From the NCBI GenBank assembly GCA_021846275.1, contig JAJZBZ010000001.1:310001-374000 (forward strand): DNA of 64,000 nucleotides, read 5' to 3'. Below are positions 50,440 to 60,085 of this stretch, in pieces. Position 1 is the first letter of the stretch. Each line of letters begins with the position of its first letter. A model generated the notes under the pieces. It saw nothing but the letters and a program-made list of their open reading frames with translations. It made no database searches and had not been told where the DNA came from. The position numbers were made by a program, and so were the translations under genes. Origin of the DNA: Acidobacteriota bacterium. Lineage in GTDB: Bacteria; Acidobacteriota; Terriglobia; Terriglobales; Acidobacteriaceae.

Positions 50440-52707
50440 TCACGGAGCAAAATGCACCGTCACCGCGCTGCCAGCGTCCAGCGGCGCGCCCGCCGCCGGC
50501 TCCTGCGCACGCGCAATCCCGCGCCCATCCAGATGCAGCACCAGCCCAGCCTGCGCCGCGCGCACCACCGCATCCCGCATCGACAGCCCCACAAACGACG
50601 GCGTCGCCAGGCTCGGAGTCGTATGCAGAACAGCCAGATTCTGCGCCGCCGCATCAGGCTGCAAACCCTTCTGCGTAGCCTGGCTCGTCACATTCGCTGG
50701 CTGCGCGTTCGCTGACTGCGCAGTCGGCGTACTCGTAGCTTCATCCGCCGTCGTCGGCAGATGCGCTCCGGCAGGCGAACTCTGGCGCAAAGGATCATCC
50801 GCCGGCAAATCCTGCATCGCCTGCATCAGCGCAGAAGCGTCGCCCGTCTCTTCGGGCTCGGACTCCGCCACCTCGCGCGACTGCGTCGGAACCGCACGCG
50901 ACGCATGCACCGGCTCATCGTGAGGAATGTTCAGATACTCCAGCACCTGCTGCGCCACCTCGGCAAAAACCGGCGCGGCCACCGCTGTTCCGTAGTACGC
51001 GCCGCGCGGATCGTCAAAGACAATCACCACCGAGATCACCGGCTCATTCACCGGCGCAAATCCCGCAAACGAAGCAAAGTGCATCGTCTTCGAGTAGCGA
51101 TGCGTCGCCGGATCAATCTTCTGCGCCGTGCCCGTCTTGCCACCCGCCGAATATCCGTTCAACTGCGCCGGACGGCCCGTTCCGTCCAGAATCACGCCCT
51201 CCATCATGCTGCGCATCTGCGCCGCCGCCATCGTCGAAATCACGCGATGCGCGCCCGCAGGCAGGGGCTCCGGCAACTCTTCACCATTGTGCACCGGCTT
51301 CGCCACAAGGCCGCTTTCGGGGTCGCCCGTGTGGCCCGGCTCGGTTTCCATCACGATATGCGGCGGCAGGTACACCCCGCCATTGGCAATCGTCGAAACC
51401 ATCGTCACCAGTTGCACCGGAGTCACCGCAACCTCCTGCCCCATGGCAATCGAGCCAATCGACGACGGACCCCATTTCTTCACCGGACGCAGCAGCCCGC
51501 GCGTCTCGCCCGGCAACTCCACATGCGTGCGCTGCCCAAATCCAAACTCGCGAATGTACTGGTAAAAATTGTTCTGCCCCACCTTCAGCGCCGTCTTGAT
51601 CGCGGCAATGTTACTGGAGTGCGCCAGCGCCTCACGCACCGGAATTTTTCCGTAGTGATCTGATTTATCGTCATGAATCAACCGCCCGGCCAGCACCATC
51701 TTACCGCCCTGGCAGTCGATGATGTCGTCCGGCGTCTCCACCTTCATGTCCATCGCCGCCGAATACGTCACCAGCTTGAAGATCGATCCCGGCTCATACA
51801 CATCGCTCACCGCGTGATCGCGCAGCAGAGCCGGAGTCGCGTGACGAAACTCATTCGGATTGAATGTCGGCCGTATCGCCAGCGCCAGAATCTGCCCCGT
51901 GTGCACATCCTGAATCACAATCGTTCCATTGTCGGCGTGCGTGCGCGCCATCGCCGCATCCAGCGCGCGCTCGGCAATATACTGAACATTTTCGTCGATC
52001 GTCAGCGCCAGATTCTCACCCGGATCCGGTGCCTTCACCGTCGAGCCAAGCACGCGCCGCCGCGCATCCATCGCCGCATACATCCGCCCCGGCTGCCCGT
52101 GCAACCCCGCGTTGAACCGCTGCTCCAGCCCGCCCAGCCCGTTGTCATCCACGCCCACATACCCGAGCACCTGCGCCGCCATCTCGTTGTCCGGATAGAA
52201 GCGCTGAAACTCCTTCTGTACATAAACGCCCTTCAGATTCAGCGCGCGCACCCGCGCCGACTCATCCGCCGGCAGCCGCCGCGCAATCCACGCAAACCCC
52301 CGCGAAGCATTCACGCGCGTCATCATCTGCTGCTCGCTCGTGTAGGCGTCGTCCGGGTCCGTATGCACAATCGCAGCCAACGCATGAACCGCCGCCTGCT
52401 TGTTCTTCAGCTCCGATGGCACCGCATAGATCGAGTCGCTCAGCACCGTCGTCGCCAGCTCATGCAGATTGCGGTCATACAGTACGCCGCGCCGTGGAGC
52501 TACCTCAAACGTATGCTCCTGCTGCCGCTCGGCACGCTCTTCAAACTCATGGTGACGCACAACCTGCAGAGTGAACAGCCGCGCGAAGATCAGCCCAACC
52601 CACACCAGCAGAAACAGGCAAATCAGCCAGTAACGCAGCCGCAACAGCGGCGCCGCCGCGCGACGCATATTCTGACCGCGATTTGCGCGTGGGTTTGTCT
52701 CCGCCAC
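50440..52707 (-). CDS. ftsI: Septal peptidoglycan transpeptidase (PBP3) with PASTA domain
   Basis: A 755-residue class B penicillin-binding protein. A membrane anchor (YWLICLFLLVWVGLIFARLF) is followed by the dimerisation domain (RRGVLYDRNLHELA) and the transpeptidase. Active-site motifs are EPGSIFK (near residue 306), HSSN (near 365) and GGKTGTAQ (near 522). A linker rich in Ala/Thr/Gln leads to one C-terminal PASTA domain (TPSFVGLSMRDAVVRAAQAG). GTG start with GGAG upstream. Confidence 0.94.
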   Translation of the reverse strand: MAETNPRANRGQNMRRAAAPLLRLRYWLICLFLLVWVGLIFARLFTLQVVRHHEFEERAERQQEHTFEVAPRRGVLYDRNLHELATTVLSDSIYAVPSELKNKQAAVHALAAIVHTDPDDAYTSEQQMMTRVNASRGFAWIARRLPADESARVRALNLKGVYVQKEFQRFYPDNEMAAQVLGYVGVDDNGLGGLEQRFNAGLHGQPGRMYAAMDARRRVLGSTVKAPDPGENLALTIDENVQYIAERALDAAMARTHADNGTIVIQDVHTGQILALAIRPTFNPNEFRHATPALLRDHAVSDVYEPGSIFKLVTYSAAMDMKVETPDDIIDCQGGKMVLAGRLIHDDKSDHYGKIPVREALAHSSNIAAIKTALKVGQNNFYQYIREFGFGQRTHVELPGETRGLLRPVKKWGPSSIGSIAMGQEVAVTPVQLVTMVSTIANGGVYLPPHIVMETEPGHTGDPESGLVAKPVHNGEELPEPLPAGAHRVISTMAAAQMRSMMEGVILDGTGRPAQLNGYSAGGKTGTAQKIDPATHRYSKTMHFASFAGFAPVNEPVISVVIVFDDPRGAYYGTAVAAPVFAEVAQQVLEYLNIPHDEPVHASRAVPTQSREVAESEPEETGDASALMQAMQDLPADDPLRQSSPAGAHLPTTADEATSTPTAQSANAQPANVTSQATQKGLQPDAAAQNLAVLHTTPSLATPSFVGLSMRDAVVRAAQAGLVLHLDGRGIARAQEPAAGAPLDAGSAVTVHFAP

Positions 52708-52789
52708 TTCCGCCGCTCCGCCTGAAAGCCATCTCCCGACCCGTTACGAAATCGCCACACGCTGCCAATCACGGTTTCAACCTGCGGCG

Positions 52790-53305
52790 TCAGCGTCCTC
52801 CGCTCACCATCGGCAGTGCTGGGGCCGTGCTCTGCGCCATGATCGGCGCAGAAGCCTCAATGCTGTCGCCCACGCGCACCACCTGATCCGGTCGCACCAC
52901 ATCCATGCCCATCTGCCGCGCCAGCGCGTCAATCCGCTCCGGCTGCGTCAGCTCCGCCTCCGCCAGCCGAAGCTGCCGATTCTCTTCGCGAAGCTGCTCC
53001 AGTTGCTGCCGCTTCGCCTCCACACGATACCCCAGTTCAATCGAACTGAAGTGCTGCCAGCCATAAACCATCACCAGCGTGAAAAACACCACGCACGCCG
53101 CCGTAAACAGCCGCATCTCGCGCAGCCTCGCCATATCCGGCGCCTTCACCAGACGCGAGTTGTCAATCCGTCGCGGAAAAAACACCTCAATCGTCGGCCC
53201 GCGACGCAGTCGCTGCTGCGCGGCAAACAGCCGCGCATTGTGCTCCTCCACCTGACGCGAGGCGCTTTGTCCCGTGCCGAAATACTCTGCTACATAGCTT
53301 GCCAT
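52790..53305 (-). CDS. ftsL: Cell division protein FtsL-like
   Basis: A 171-residue bitopic protein. About 75 cytoplasmic residues precede one membrane helix (LFTAACVVFFTLVMVYGW) and a coiled coil (YRVEAKRQQLEQLREENRQLRL), then the RIDALARQMGMDVVRPDQVV motif found in FtsL/DivIC proteins. The identification rests on that shape and on its place between rsmH and ftsI. GGGAG precedes the ATG. Confidence 0.85.
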   Translation of the reverse strand: MASYVAEYFGTGQSASRQVEEHNARLFAAQQRLRRGPTIEVFFPRRIDNSRLVKAPDMARLREMRLFTAACVVFFTLVMVYGWQHFSSIELGYRVEAKRQQLEQLREENRQLRLAEAELTQPERIDALARQMGMDVVRPDQVVRVGDSIEASAPIMAQSTAPALPMVSGGR

Positions 53306-53310
53306 GCGTT

Positions 53311-54243
53311 CTACTCCCGTTTGAATTTCTTCTCCCGCCGCTCGCTGTTTTCCGTCTTTACCGCCGCCCTCAGCTTCGCACTGCGCGCGCGCGGATTCCG
53401 CGCCATTTCTTCTTCCGTCGCCGTCACCGGCTTCTTCGTCAACACTTCCCAGACGCCTGCCGCCGCGCCCTCGCGCAACGCGTCCTTCACAATCCTGTCC
53501 TCCAGCGAGTGAAAGCTGATCCCGACCACTCGCCCCGCTGGCCGCAGCAGCCGTGGAACCGCTTCCATCAACTCGCGCATCTCGTCCAGCTCACGATTCA
53601 CAAAAATACGAAGCGCCTGAAAGGTCCGTGTCGCCGGATGAATCCGCTCTTTGGAAATTGACTGGGCGCTTCCTGCCACCACCCTGGCCAACTGGCTGGT
53701 GCTGGCGAGCGGTCGCGCCCGGACAATTGCTCTGGCGATTCTCCACGACCTCCTCTCTTCTCCGTATTCGTAAATGAGATTGGCGAGTTGTTTTTCGTCC
53801 ATCTCATTCACCACCTGCTCGGCGGTCAGCCGCTGGCGCGTATCCTGACGCATATCCAGCGGTCCATCCGCCTGAAAACTGAAGCCTCGCTCCGGCTGGT
53901 CGAGCTGCATGCTGCTCACGCCAAAATCTGCCAGAATTCCATCCACCGAATCCGCCGCCACAAACTCGCCAATCCGGCTGAACGGCTCGCCGTAAAGCGT
54001 CACGCGCGGCATCGCTGTGCCAAGCTCTTCGGCCAGCGCCTGCAAACGCGCCTCGGCCAGCGCCAGCGCCTGCGGATCCCGATCAAACCCGATCAGATGA
54101 CCCTCCGCGCCCAGCCGCCGGGCAATCGCGCTCGCGTGCCCGGCAAAGCCCAGCGTGCAATCCACCACCACGCCGCCCGCGCGTGGAGCGAGATACTCCA
54201 AAACCTGCTGAGAAAGAACCGGCACATGTCGCTCATCCGCCAT
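53311..54243 (-). CDS. rsmH: 16S rRNA (cytosine-1402-N4)-methyltransferase
   Basis: About 310 residues. HVPVLSQQVLEYLAPRAGGVVVDCTLGFAGHA forms the SAM-binding start, DGILADFGVSSMQLDQPERGFSF is the RsmH signature, and ISFHSLEDRIVKDALRE is C-terminal. The ORF track starts at a TTG; the ATG at 54243 has GAGGGG six bases ahead and is preferred. It follows mraZ by about 20 bp. Confidence 0.95.
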   Translation of the reverse strand: MADERHVPVLSQQVLEYLAPRAGGVVVDCTLGFAGHASAIARRLGAEGHLIGFDRDPQALALAEARLQALAEELGTAMPRVTLYGEPFSRIGEFVAADSVDGILADFGVSSMQLDQPERGFSFQADGPLDMRQDTRQRLTAEQVVNEMDEKQLANLIYEYGEERRSWRIARAIVRARPLASTSQLARVVAGSAQSISKERIHPATRTFQALRIFVNRELDEMRELMEAVPRLLRPAGRVVGISFHSLEDRIVKDALREGAAAGVWEVLTKKPVTATEEEMARNPRARSAKLRAAVKTENSERREKKFKRE

Positions 54244-54264
54244 GCGCACCCCCTCGGGGGTCAA

Positions 54265-54744
54265 TCAATCCTGCTTCCCGCGTCCCGCCATGAAGTCCAT
54301 CGCATCCGCCATGGAGATCACCGGAAGCGCATCCGCCGCCTGGCCCGCATCGGCTTCCACGCGCCGCTGCATCACCTGGTGGTTGGCCATCTTCATGAAC
54401 CGTCCGGTGCCGAGAATATCCACCTCGCCCACCAGCCCGGCCCGCGCACGCAGCCGCTGCGGAACCAGCAGCCGATCCTGGCTGTCGATCTCCACCTGCT
54501 GCCCGTAAAAATTCACTTGCTCCAGAAACCGTTGCTTCTCGCGCGACTCATCCGGAATCAGCGCCCACTCGGCTTCCTTTTTTTCCCACTCCGGCAGCGG
54601 CCATATCTCGCCCATCTGTCCATCAAACGAGGTGATGAAAAACTCCGCCCCGTACTGCTTCTGCTGGATCAGCTTCATGAATCCGGCAGGCAGCTTGAAG
54701 CGGCCCTTCTCATCGACTTTTGCCTCGTACGATCCGCGAAACAT
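54265..54744 (-). CDS. mraZ: Transcriptional regulator MraZ
   Basis: About 159 residues beginning MFRGSYEAKVDEKGRFKLPAGF, the first SpoVT/AbrB-like MraZ motif; the second copy is QVEIDSQDRLLVPQRLR. MraZ forms a ring that binds repeats upstream of the dcw operon and represses it. The ORF track starts 42 bases earlier; the ATG at 54744 has AGAGG upstream. The C-terminus is longer than usual by a short charged tail (DFMAGRGKQD). Confidence 0.93.
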   Translation of the reverse strand: MFRGSYEAKVDEKGRFKLPAGFMKLIQQKQYGAEFFITSFDGQMGEIWPLPEWEKKEAEWALIPDESREKQRFLEQVNFYGQQVEIDSQDRLLVPQRLRARAGLVGEVDILGTGRFMKMANHQVMQRRVEADAGQAADALPVISMADAMDFMAGRGKQD

Positions 54745-54837
54745 CCTGAGCCTCTGTCCCCCGCCGTATTTTCCGCAGCCAATCACCGCACGGCTGCCAC
54801 TTCGACCTGGAAACTGAACTTCATCTTACGTGAAGTC

Positions 54838-54883
54838 ATCCAAAATATCCCACTTTCTGCCAAAAAATTCCACCAAATTCCAC
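54838..54883 (-). promoter_or_regulatory. Five 10-bp-spaced MraZ-type boxes upstream of mraZ
   Basis: Read on the minus strand, consecutive 10-base units begin GTGGAA, GTGGAA, TTGGCA, GTGGGA and TTGGAT (plus-strand starts 54878, 54868, 54858, 54848, 54838). Three share GTGG-G/A-A and all share TGG. Known MraZ operators are tandem TGGG/GTGG boxes at about one helical turn. They lie about 95 bp upstream of the mraZ ATG. Confidence 0.75.
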
Positions 54884-55077
54884 ACGAACCTATCGCCTGC
54901 CCAATCCGGGATCAGGCAAAAAAGCGAAACTCCGGCGCAAATCGTCGCCGTTCCAGCCGAAACTGCCGTATCAGCCTCTACAGAATGTGTGTTCTGATCC
55001 GAAACTGCGCCCTGTAGTGTTTACTCTCTGGATGCGCCTTCCGCGCCTGCGGCGGAGATTCAGCCCGCGCTTGGAAT

Positions 55078-55650
55078 TCAGCGTCCCCGTAGGGCGAGTC
55101 GAGCCGCACGGCGCGCCTGACGCTCCAGTCGTCTCTCGCCTGCCGTCCGGCGCAGATGCACCAGCAGATAGACCAGCACGGCAAGATTGGCCGCAAATAT
55201 CCCCAGCCTTGGCCAGGTGATCCGGTGGAATATCTCCATGACCTCCAGCGGCAGGAACGACGCCGTAATGATCGCCGTCAGATACTCCGCCCAGAGCTTC
55301 TCCAGATACAGCCCGATGCCTTCAACCATCCCCAGCCCGGCATAGACAAAGACAAAGGCTGTGATCCTGCGCAGCATCGGATCATCCACCGCCGCCGCTT
55401 TCTCCAGCAGAAAGCTCACCAGCCGCCCGTCCGCGTTGAACCGCATCTCCGTCACGAAGCTGAGCAGAACATCGGCAATGTCTCGGTGCATCAACCGTAG
55501 CGCGCCCAGGCCCACACTCACCAGCAGCAGCGCCTGCAGCAGCTTGTACACGGCAATCAGCGTCAGCCACCGATCACGCGCATGTCTGTGCGGCTTCGCG
55601 GTCAATGCCCTGCTCTCCTGCGTGGAATCAGAATCCTGAAATGAAAACAA
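55078..55650 (-). CDS. DUF2127 domain-containing membrane protein
   Basis: A 190-residue protein with four hydrophobic segments, beginning RWLTLIAVYKLLQALLLVSVGLGALRL. RITAFVFVYAGLGMVEGIGLYLEKLWAEYLT and TASFLPLEVMEIFHRITWPRLG are typical of DUF2127. Function unknown. The ORF track start is a TTG, so the true start is uncertain; a downstream TTG preceded by GGAGAG is an alternative. It ends in a basic tail. Confidence 0.78.
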   Translation of the reverse strand: MFSFQDSDSTQESRALTAKPHRHARDRWLTLIAVYKLLQALLLVSVGLGALRLMHRDIADVLLSFVTEMRFNADGRLVSFLLEKAAAVDDPMLRRITAFVFVYAGLGMVEGIGLYLEKLWAEYLTAIITASFLPLEVMEIFHRITWPRLGIFAANLAVLVYLLVHLRRTAGERRLERQARRAARLALRGR

Positions 55651-55915
55651 AGGACAACCGACCCGGCGAGCCTGCTCGGCAATCCCGCTCAGCGTTTCGT
55701 CCTCGTTCTCTCTCTTACCAAGTTAAAGCACTCGCCCGCCGTCGCCGCGCAGCGTCACGTCACAAACCACCGCGCACCGACCGCTTTTGTCCGTCGTGAA
55801 GCGCATTTCCTCTTTCTGCAATTCTTCCGACTCCGAAATTCTTTTCGCTCCACCCATCCAAACCCGCCCACCGCTCGTTCCATGAGTGCAGTTCAACTTC
55901 TCTGGAGGACCACAC

Positions 55916-56485
55916 ATGAAGCTCTCTCGAATCCCTGAATGGCTCATCCTCACCGCCTGCGCCGTGCTGATGATCACCGCCATCCCAGCTCACGCCATGC
56001 AGAAAGACCCCAACGTCGGCGGCGCGGCCATGTTCCCAACGAAAAACATCGTCGAGAACGCCGTCAACTCCAAGGACCACACCACGCTCGTCGCCGCCGT
56101 CAAGGCAGCCGGTCTCGTCGATACGCTCGAAGGCCCAGGTCCGTTCACCGTTTTTGCGCCCACCAACGAAGCCTTTGACAAACTGCCCGCCGGAACCGTG
56201 CAAACCCTGCTCAAGCCCGAAAACAAGGCCACGCTCGTCAAAATCCTCACCTACCACGTCGTCGCTGGTCGGCTCTCCACGCGCGACCTGATGAAGCAGA
56301 TCAAAGCGGGCCACGGCAAGGCCATGCTCAAGACCGTCTCCGGCGGCATGCTCACGGCTACGATGTCTGACGGCAAGATCATGCTCACCGACGAAAAAGG
56401 CGGCATGGCCACCATCACCATCCCCAACGTTTACCAGTCCAACGGCGTCATCCAGGTCATCAACGCCGTCCTGCTCCCCAACTGA
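55916..56485 (+). CDS. Fasciclin-domain exported protein
   Basis: About 189 residues with a signal peptide ([19 protein letters not shown]) and one fasciclin (FAS1) domain. Visible are the H1 motif [38 protein letters not shown] and the terminal [14 protein letters not shown]1 proteins mediate adhesion or surface interactions. TGGAGGA precedes the ATG at 55916; the ORF track begins 30 bases early. A terminator follows. Confidence 0.93.
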   Translation: MKLSRIPEWLILTACAVLMITAIPAHAMQKDPNVGGAAMFPTKNIVENAVNSKDHTTLVAAVKAAGLVDTLEGPGPFTVFAPTNEAFDKLPAGTVQTLLKPENKATLVKILTYHVVAGRLSTRDLMKQIKAGHGKAMLKTVSGGMLTATMSDGKIMLTDEKGGMATITIPNVYQSNGVIQVINAVLLPN

Positions 56486-56525
56486 CCCACTCCCCGTTTC
56501 ACCCTCCTGTCTCATTCGCTTTCCT

Positions 56526-56554
56526 GCGGACTCCACCTCGGAGTCCGCATTTTT
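56526..56554 (+). terminator. Intrinsic terminator after the fasciclin gene
   Basis: GCGGACTCC-ACCTC-GGAGTCCGC is a perfect 9-bp stem followed by ATTTTT. Confidence 0.88.
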
Positions 56555-56634
56555 CGTTTCGCGCAAACACCGTTCCTTAGCCTCTGCACAGAAGCACCTC
56601 GGCCAGATACTCTGACTGCAAGGAATATCCAGCG

Positions 56635-57210
56635 ATGAAGCTTCACCGTCTCGAAACCAGCCAGTGGGTGCCCTATCCGCTCGAACTGGTCTTCGCCTTT
56701 TTCGCCGCGCCCACCAACCTTCCCCACCTGATGCCCGCCTGGCAGCAGACGCGTCTGGAAAGCTCGCGCATCCAGCCGCCGCCGCCGCGCCCCGTCGTCG
56801 CCGACCCCGCGCTGCGCTTCCAGAGCACGGCGGCCGGTGTCGGCTCCGAGATGCTGCTCAGCTTTCGCCCGCTGCCCGGCATCCCGCTCCGCGCGCACTG
56901 GCTCGCCCTCATCACTGAGTTCGAGTGGTTCCGCCACTTCCAGGACATTCAGGCTCGCGGACCCTTCGCACAGTGGACTCATCGCCACACCTTCACCACA
57001 GAAACCCGCGACGGGCAGCCCGGAACGCGCATCGACGATGCGGTCGAATACACACTGCCCATGGGACCGCTCGGCGGCATCGCTCACCGAATTTTCGTCC
57101 GACAGCAGATGCGGGAGACCTTCGACTGGCGACAGCGGCGGCTCACGCAGATTCTGCCCGTCGTCGCCCGCCAGGCCGTGCAGCGACCGGCGGACGCAGA
57201 CACACGCTAA
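56635..57210 (+). CDS. SRPBCC-family (START-like) protein
   Basis: A 191-residue cytoplasmic protein resembling COG4276-type SRPBCC proteins. It shows TSQWVPYPLELVFAFFAAPTNLPHLMPAWQ, a central WLALITEFEWFRHFQDIQARGPFAQWTHRHTF-type strand series, and VEYTLPMGPLGGIAHRIFV near the end. It probably binds a hydrophobic ligand; identity unknown. It is bounded by terminators on both sides, so it is likely monocistronic. Confidence 0.8.
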   Translation: MKLHRLETSQWVPYPLELVFAFFAAPTNLPHLMPAWQQTRLESSRIQPPPPRPVVADPALRFQSTAAGVGSEMLLSFRPLPGIPLRAHWLALITEFEWFRHFQDIQARGPFAQWTHRHTFTTETRDGQPGTRIDDAVEYTLPMGPLGGIAHRIFVRQQMRETFDWRQRRLTQILPVVARQAVQRPADADTR

Positions 57211-57216
57211 AAAGCT

Positions 57217-57242
57217 CAGGCTCCCGACGCATCGAGAGCCTG
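57217..57242. terminator. Weak hairpin between convergent SRPBCC and barrel genes
   Basis: CAGGCTC and GAGCCTG pair around a 12-base loop, followed by TGTGATTTTC. Likely a modest bidirectional terminator. Confidence 0.45.
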
Positions 57243-57308
57243 TGTGATTTTCACAACCTGCGGCGTGTCGGACTGGGACTGGCCAATACGCACGCCTCCG
57301 CCGGGCGA

Positions 57309-57908
57309 TCAGAAGTGGTAAGCGAGGCCGATTACCGGGTTGTAGATGTTGTAGTACTGATTGGACGCAAGCGCCGGGTCGCCAAAGTCTGGCACCTTGG
57401 TCACCCATGCCCGATACTCGGCGCGAATATCGAAGCTCGGACTCAACTCATACGCGAGGCCGCCGCCGTAGAGCAGCGCAATCGTCGTCTGCGACTTCAC
57501 ATCCAGCGTCGTCGTCGCCAGGTTGCGCACGTTATAGAAGATCAGCGCCGCGCCACCCAGTTCCACAAACGGGTTGAATTTGCGGAAGTTCAGGTTGTAG
57601 ACGTACGCCAGGCTGCCTTCCTGCAACTGCGTGTTCACCTGATAGTTGTATGCGGGGGCCACGTAGTGCATATCGTTCTGCACATACTGGTAATTGGCCT
57701 CGACCGCGCCGCGCGGCGTCAGCATGAACCGGTAGCTGAACAGCGCGCCAAAGCCGCGCTTGGCGCTTACCTTCACATCCTCCGTGCTGGTCACATAGGG
57801 CTCAATCAGTCCGGTGCCGCTGATGCTGAAATCCTGCCGGCTCTCCTGGGCGCGCGCTGCCACCTTGCAGACTATGAGCAGGAGGGCAAAAAAGGCGATT
57901 TTCTTCAT
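57309..57908 (-). CDS. Outer-membrane beta-barrel protein
   Basis: About 199 residues with a signal peptide (MKKIAFFALLLIVCKVAARAQ). Alternating aromatic/polar strands follow, ending in the typical C-terminal PVIGLAYHF with final Phe. Segments such as EANYQYVQNDMHY and FDIRAEYRAW look like membrane strands of an 8-stranded OmpA/OmpW-like barrel. No function is readable. The ORF track begins 135 bases early; AGGA precedes the ATG at 57908. Confidence 0.8.
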   Translation of the reverse strand: MKKIAFFALLLIVCKVAARAQESRQDFSISGTGLIEPYVTSTEDVKVSAKRGFGALFSYRFMLTPRGAVEANYQYVQNDMHYVAPAYNYQVNTQLQEGSLAYVYNLNFRKFNPFVELGGAALIFYNVRNLATTTLDVKSQTTIALLYGGGLAYELSPSFDIRAEYRAWVTKVPDFGDPALASNQYYNIYNPVIGLAYHF

Positions 57909-58276
57909 TCGTTCCTGAACCTCGTGACTTCCCCATCTGCCGTGCAGACGGGCGAGTCTTTGAATGGCGCCTGTGGACGCACGCCGCTCTTTGAATTGTA
58001 AATGCCCCGGGCGACCCTGGTCCGGCCAGCCGGAATCATCCATGACTTCGGAGACTCACTCCAGCATATCAACGCGACTTGCTTTGTGACGGGCTGCGTT
58101 CGTTGCCTTTTGGACGAATCTCCCGCTGGAAGGATAGCGCCCGCTCGGCGAGAATGGGTTTCAGTATCTTCCTCGCGCGGAAGCCGCAAAAAACATTCGC
58201 GCGCAGGACGGCGAAATGAGGGCCACAGTCACTCCCTTCCAAATCGTTTGCCGCAATCCATCTTTCAGGAGCAGTC
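57909..58276. other. Divergent intergenic region, no supported gene
   Basis: A 368-bp stretch between the barrel gene and the dehydrogenase. It should contain both promoters. The AGGAG ribosome binding site of the dehydrogenase is at its right edge. Open frames here lack family features and overlap neighbours. I see no clear operator repeats. Confidence 0.6.
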
Positions 58277-59920
58277 ATGACGACCATCCCTCTCACCGGT
58301 GCCGCGGTCCTTCGCAGCGGCCTCGCCGCGTCCGCGCCAAAGCCCGCGCCGCAACAAGCGGCTCCCGCATCCGCCAGCTTCCACGCACACAATCCCGCCA
58401 CCGGCGCGGCTCTCGAACCCGTCTTCCACTCCGCCACTGAAGCCGACGTGGACCATGCCGCCGCGCTCGCCCGGCAAGCGGCACCGCATCTTGCCTCGGC
58501 CAGCGGCAGTCAGCGCGCCTCGCTGCTGCGCCTCATCGCCGAAAAACTCCTCGCATCGCAGCCTCAGATCGTCGAGCGCGCCGCGCTTGAAACCGGCCTG
58601 CCGCCTGCGCGACTCAACGGCGAGATGGGCCGTACCGTGACGCAGCTTCGCCTCTTCGCCGACCTCGCCGCCGAAGGCTCCTGGGTCGATGCCCGTATCG
58701 ACGAAGCACAACCTGACCGCAAGCCCACGCCGCGTCCCGCCGTCTGCTCCATGCTGCGCCCGCTCGGCCCGGTCGTCGTCTTCGGAGCCAGCAATTTTCC
58801 GCTCGCGTTTTCCGTTGCCGGCGGAGACACAGCCGCCGCGCTCGCCGCCGGCTGCCCCGTCCTCGTCAAGGCCCATCCCGCCCATCCCGGCACCAGCGAA
58901 CTGGTGGCCCGCGTGATCTGCGCCTCCGTCGCCGAACTCGGCTTCCCGGACGGCAGTTTTTCTCACCTCGCCGATGCCGGTTTCACGATTGGCTCCGCGC
59001 TCGTCCGTCACCCGGCCGTGCGCGCCATCGCCTTCACCGGCTCCACCGCCGGCGGACAGGCGCTCATGCGCCTTGCCGCCGAGCGCCCCGAACCCATCCC
59101 CTGCTTTGCCGAGATGGGCAGCGTCAATCCCGTCTTCATCCTTCCCCAGGCCATGCACGCGCGCCCGGAAGCCATCGCCAACGGCCTTGCCGCATCCTTC
59201 ACCCTCGGCTCCGGCCAGTTCTGCACCAAGCCCGGCATCGTCTTCCTGCCGCGCCACGCGCCCGATTCCTTCCTCCAATCCCTGCGCTCGACCGTCGCCG
59301 CCCTGCCGCCGCTCGGAATGCTCACCTCCACCATCGCCACGCGCTTCCAGCAATCCCTCGCCGCGCGCACCCAGGACGCGGGCACAGCCAGCGTATTCGC
59401 CACCGCAGCCTGCCCACCCAAGGCGACCGAAGGCACCGCCAACGCAGCCACAGCCCAGGCCACCGTCTTTCACCTCGGCCTGGAGGATTTCCTCGCTCGT
59501 CCTGCGCTTCAGGACGAGATATTCGGCCCCACGGTGATCCTCGTCCGCTACGACCGCGCCGAACAACTCGCCCACGCCGCTGACCGGCTCCACGGCCAGC
59601 TTACGGCCACCCTGCACGCCGACGAAGCCGACCTCGCGCTCGCCGCGCCGCTTCTGGCCGCGCTCGAAGCCCGCGCCGGACGCCTCGTCTGGAACGCCTT
59701 CCCCACCGGCGTCGAGGTCTGCCACGCCATGGTCCACGGCGGCCCGTTTCCCGCCACTTCGGACAGTCGTTTCACCTCCGTCGGCACGGCCTCCATCCTG
59801 CGTTTCGCCCGACCTGTCTGTTTTCAGGACATTCCCGACCCCCTGCTCCCGCCCGAACTGCAACCAGCCAACCCCCTCGGCATCGAGAGGCTCATCAACG
59901 GCGTCCGGGCGCGGCGATAA
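58277..59920 (+). CDS. Aldehyde dehydrogenase, alpha-ketoglutaric semialdehyde (2,5-dioxovalerate) type
   Basis: A 547-residue NAD(P)-dependent enzyme. LGPVVVFGASNFPLAFSVAGGDTAAALAAGCP is the cofactor domain, AFTGSTAGGQALM the nicotinamide region, CFAEMGSVNPVFILP carries the general-base Glu, and GSGQFCTKPG holds the catalytic Cys. This variant (AEMGSVNP, QFCTKPG) matches the ketoglutarate-semialdehyde dehydrogenase branch used in sugar-acid breakdown to 2-oxoglutarate. The N-terminus has an extra Ala/Pro-rich stretch. Substrate is inferred. Confidence 0.88.
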   Translation: MTTIPLTGAAVLRSGLAASAPKPAPQQAAPASASFHAHNPATGAALEPVFHSATEADVDHAAALARQAAPHLASASGSQRASLLRLIAEKLLASQPQIVERAALETGLPPARLNGEMGRTVTQLRLFADLAAEGSWVDARIDEAQPDRKPTPRPAVCSMLRPLGPVVVFGASNFPLAFSVAGGDTAAALAAGCPVLVKAHPAHPGTSELVARVICASVAELGFPDGSFSHLADAGFTIGSALVRHPAVRAIAFTGSTAGGQALMRLAAERPEPIPCFAEMGSVNPVFILPQAMHARPEAIANGLAASFTLGSGQFCTKPGIVFLPRHAPDSFLQSLRSTVAALPPLGMLTSTIATRFQQSLAARTQDAGTASVFATAACPPKATEGTANAATAQATVFHLGLEDFLARPALQDEIFGPTVILVRYDRAEQLAHAADRLHGQLTATLHADEADLALAAPLLAALEARAGRLVWNAFPTGVEVCHAMVHGGPFPATSDSRFTSVGTASILRFARPVCFQDIPDPLLPPELQPANPLGIERLINGVRARR

Positions 59921-60085
59921 CTCCCGCCGCAAACGCGTCCTTTGCCGCCCGCGCCCGACGGCGCGCTTTTGAGAATTTCTGCGAAATCCGGAAAGAATTT
60001 CCCGTCGCCAGCCCGGATTGCGGGTAGACTGTTAGAACCTGTGCAAACAGTGGAATTGATGCAACGAAACGAGGGAACGATAGAA

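Noticed and set aside
58265-59932. 555-residue minus-strand ORF opposite the aldehyde dehydrogenase
   Set aside because: Gly/Arg/Glu-rich shadow frame with no motifs; the plus strand encodes the dehydrogenase catalytic residues.
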